From assembly GCF_040529055.1 (NCBI RefSeq), contig NZ_CP132342.1, forward strand, positions 620,001-684,000: a stretch of DNA of 64,000 nucleotides, read 5' to 3'. This stretch comes from Xanthomonas sontii (lineage in GTDB: Bacteria; Pseudomonadota; Gammaproteobacteria; Xanthomonadales; Xanthomonadaceae). The translations under genes were made by a program, and so were the position numbers. The notes below the pieces were generated by a model, which was not told the DNA's origin, searched no databases, and was given only the letters and a program-made list of their open reading frames with translations. Positions 62,220 to 64,000 of the stretch are shown piece after piece (position 1 is the stretch's first letter; each line of letters opens with the position of its first letter).

Positions 62220-64000
62220 CAGCGTGCCTCCAGGGTCCGGAACGGCTTGGACAGGGTCACGCCGCCGGCGTCGTAGTGGTCGATCCGGCGGCCGTCCACG
62301 CGCACCTGGGTCGGCCGCGTGCGCGTCGGCCAGACCACGCGCACGGCGGTGCCGGCGCGCAGGCCGCTGTCGAGTTCGACGCGCAGCCGCCCGTCGCGCT
62401 GGCGCGCACGCAGGCCGAGCGTGCCGTAGGCGGTGGGCAGGCGCTGCACGGCCAGGCCATCGTCGGCGAGCCAGGCTGGCGGCACGCCGGGCAGCAGCAC
62501 CAGCGCATCGTCGCCCTCGTGCATGAGCATGCCGAACAGGGCGCGCGCGTACTCGGCGCCGATCCAGGTATGCGGCATGTCGCCCAGGTAGCGCGGGAAG
62601 CGCAGCCGCGACTGCACCACCTCGGCCAGCACCTGCCATTCGAACGGGCGGCGGTCGCGCAGCAGGTCCTGCAGCAGTTCGTCGGCCACCTGCGGCTGGT
62701 CTAGATGCACGTAGGTCAGCACGTTGCGCATCTCGTACGGGGTGTAGGCCCACAGCGCATTGGGTTGCTTGCGCTGGCGCACGTCTTCCAGATAGCGCGC
62801 GAAGGTGGTGCGCAGCGCCGCCTCCGGCAGCAGGTCCTGCTGGCCGGTGGGATCCAGCGCGATCGAGACGCTGGTCGGATCGCCGTCGCCGAGGTCGGCC
62901 GCAGCGGGAATGTAGTCCGCGCCCTTCCACGCCATGGTGGCGCGGATGGAAGCGGCCAGCGAGCTGCGCAGCGCCGCGTACTGTTCGCGCGCCCAGGCGG
63001 CGGTGGCGGCATCGCCCAGCGAGTCGGCCAGCCAGGCGCCGTCGTGCCAGCCCTTCAGCGCCCAGTAGTCGTCCCAGTAGCTGTGGGTGGGGCTGGAATA
63101 GCCTTCGTGGCTGATCGACGGGGCGAGGATGCCGCGGAAGCGTTCCGGCGCCGGCTGCTCGGCCATGTAGCCGGGCACCAGGGTGCGCTCGCGCAGTTCC
63201 TGCAGGAACTGCATCGCCTGCTTCACCTTCGGCAGGTAGGCGCGCACGCTTTCCGGGCCGCCGTCCAGCCGCGCGACGTCGGCGACCAGGGTGATGTACT
63301 CGCCCTGGCTGTCGTACTCCAGGTACGAGCCGAAGCCATCGTTGACGCTGCCGTCGTCGTTGAGGATCGGCGAGACCAGCCCGTTCGGGTGCACCGCGTG
63401 GTCGCTGTACCACTGCAGGTAGTCGCGCGCGACCTGCGCCTGGCCCATGCGCAGCAGGATCGCCGAGGTGGCCATGCCGTCGCGGATGAAGGAGCGGTTG
63501 TAGTTGCGCGGCCCCGGCTGCATCGCCGGGCCGGTCTGGTTGATCAGCATGTACGCGGCCTGCGCGCGCAGCATGTCCACCAGGCTGGCGTCGGGCAGGC
63601 GCAGGCCGACGTTGCCCAGGCGCTGCTGCCAGTCCGCGGAGACCTGCTCGGCCAGCGCGTCGAAGCTGCGGCCCGCGTCGCCGCGGCCGGCGGCGAGCAG
63701 CGCGTCGCGGTCCAGCGGCGGCGCCGGCGGCAGGCGACCCTGGGCGTCGGCGCTGGCGGTGCCCAGCGGAAACGCCAGCACCACGTCCTGTTGCTCACCC
63801 GGCGCCAGGCGCACCGTGTAGTTCAGCATCGCCGCGGCCAGGCCGTCGGCGTCGCGGGCCTGGCGCTGCGCCGGCAGCGTGCCGGCGGCGACGTGGCGGG
63901 TGATCTCGGTGGCGCCGTTCGCGCCGAACGCCTCGGCGCCGCCACCGCTGGGCGCGCTCAGCGAGGTCAGCAGCGCGCGGCCGTTGACCTGCACGACGTT
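62216..64000 (-). CDS. Six-hairpin-type glycosidase-like protein (5' end outside the window)
   Basis: The frame is open to the window end, so only the last 594 residues are seen. An N-terminal visible part is beta-rich (LNYTVRLAPGEQQDVVLAFP). An (alpha/alpha)6-barrel-like core follows: QTGPAMQPGPRNYNRSFIRD, HPNGLVSPILNDDGSVNDGF, YDSQGEYITLVADVARLDGG, SYWDDYWALKGWHDGAWLAD. A C-terminal beta domain ends in VTLSKPFRTLEARW. FIRDGMA and the acid pair in the WDDYW region are in the places expected for catalysis in this clan, which is inference. It is first in the leftward group glycosidase-lacI and is probably tied to glycan breakdown before uptake by the TonB receptor. Confidence 0.75.
   Translation of the reverse strand, partial: NVVQVNGRALLTSLSAPSGGGAEAFGANGATEITRHVAAGTLPAQRQARDADGLAAAMLNYTVRLAPGEQQDVVLAFPLGTASADAQGRLPPAPPLDRDALLAAGRGDAGRSFDALAEQVSADWQQRLGNVGLRLPDASLVDMLRAQAAYMLINQTGPAMQPGPRNYNRSFIRDGMATSAILLRMGQAQVARDYLQWYSDHAVHPNGLVSPILNDDGSVNDGFGSYLEYDSQGEYITLVADVARLDGGPESVRAYLPKVKQAMQFLQELRERTLVPGYMAEQPAPERFRGILAPSISHEGYSSPTHSYWDDYWALKGWHDGAWLADSLGDAATAAWAREQYAALRSSLAASIRATMAWKGADYIPAAADLGDGDPTSVSIALDPTGQQDLLPEAALRTTFARYLEDVRQRKQPNALWAYTPYEMRNVLTYVHLDQPQVADELLQDLLRDRRPFEWQVLAEVVQSRLRFPRYLGDMPHTWIGAEYARALFGMLMHEGDDALVLLPGVPPAWLADDGLAVQRLPTAYGTLGLRARQRDGRLRVELDSGLRAGTAVRVVWPTRTRPTQVRVDGRRIDHYDAGGVTLSKPFRTLEARW

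Noticed and set aside
1..64000. tRNA or rRNA genes that might mark island insertion
   Set aside because: No cloverleaf with a TTCGA-type T-arm or rRNA signature was noticed on either strand, and no integrase gene or attachment repeat was found at the borders of the CDI island.

Overview
The window is GC-rich and reads as a chromosomal segment of a plant-associated gammaproteobacterium of the Xanthomonas/Lysobacteraceae group. The evidence is the combination of TamA/TamB, an S46 dipeptidyl-peptidase, a carbohydrate locus with TonB receptor, LacI regulator and tryptophan-halogenase-like flavoprotein, and short REP-like stem-loops of the GGGAGGGGCTTCAGCCCC type. The species cannot be fixed from sequence alone.

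Layout: 1-5.4 kb holds housekeeping genes (a tandem-AAA ATPase cut by the window edge, gluconokinase, 3-methyladenine DNA glycosylase, an S46 peptidase). 5.7-12.4 kb is an Rhs locus read leftward: a large secreted YD-repeat protein that lacks its own core tip, three small secreted proteins, a separately encoded Rhs core tip with its own signal peptide and a variable C-terminus, and a two-helix membrane protein that may be its immunity factor. 12.5-18.1 kb is the tamA-tamB operon. 18.3-20.3 kb holds GNAT, DinB-like and YceH genes.

20.3-53.6 kb is the main feature: a contact-dependent growth inhibition (CDI) island read leftward. It begins with cdiB, a 15.4-kb cdiA and cdiI. A graveyard/armoury of at least six further toxin-immunity units follows. 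Each carries a homologous 'seed' of cdiA, a foreign, mostly AT-richer toxin end and an immunity-type gene. Two units are long (about 5.2 and 5.5 kb) and keep complete nuclease-type toxin domains, one of PD-(D/E)XK type with a Tox-REase-7 look and one a DNA/RNA non-specific endonuclease. One keeps only the second half of a papain-like toxin next to an Imm35-like gene. Three have lost almost all of the toxin but keep the immunity gene. Direct repeats of up to about 4 kb between cdiA and the orphan units could let recombination place a new toxin on the expressed cdiA.

53.8-56.4 kb is a rightward group: a secreted unknown protein, an acid-phosphatase-like lipoprotein, pyrF and a terminator. 56.4-64 kb is a leftward nutrient-uptake locus: a glycosidase cut by the window end, a LacI regulator, a TonB-dependent receptor and a flavin-dependent tryptophan-halogenase-like protein.

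The feature of greatest interest is the CDI array, with recurrent junction points, and the split Rhs locus is second. All family assignments come from reading motifs by eye; no database search was run.
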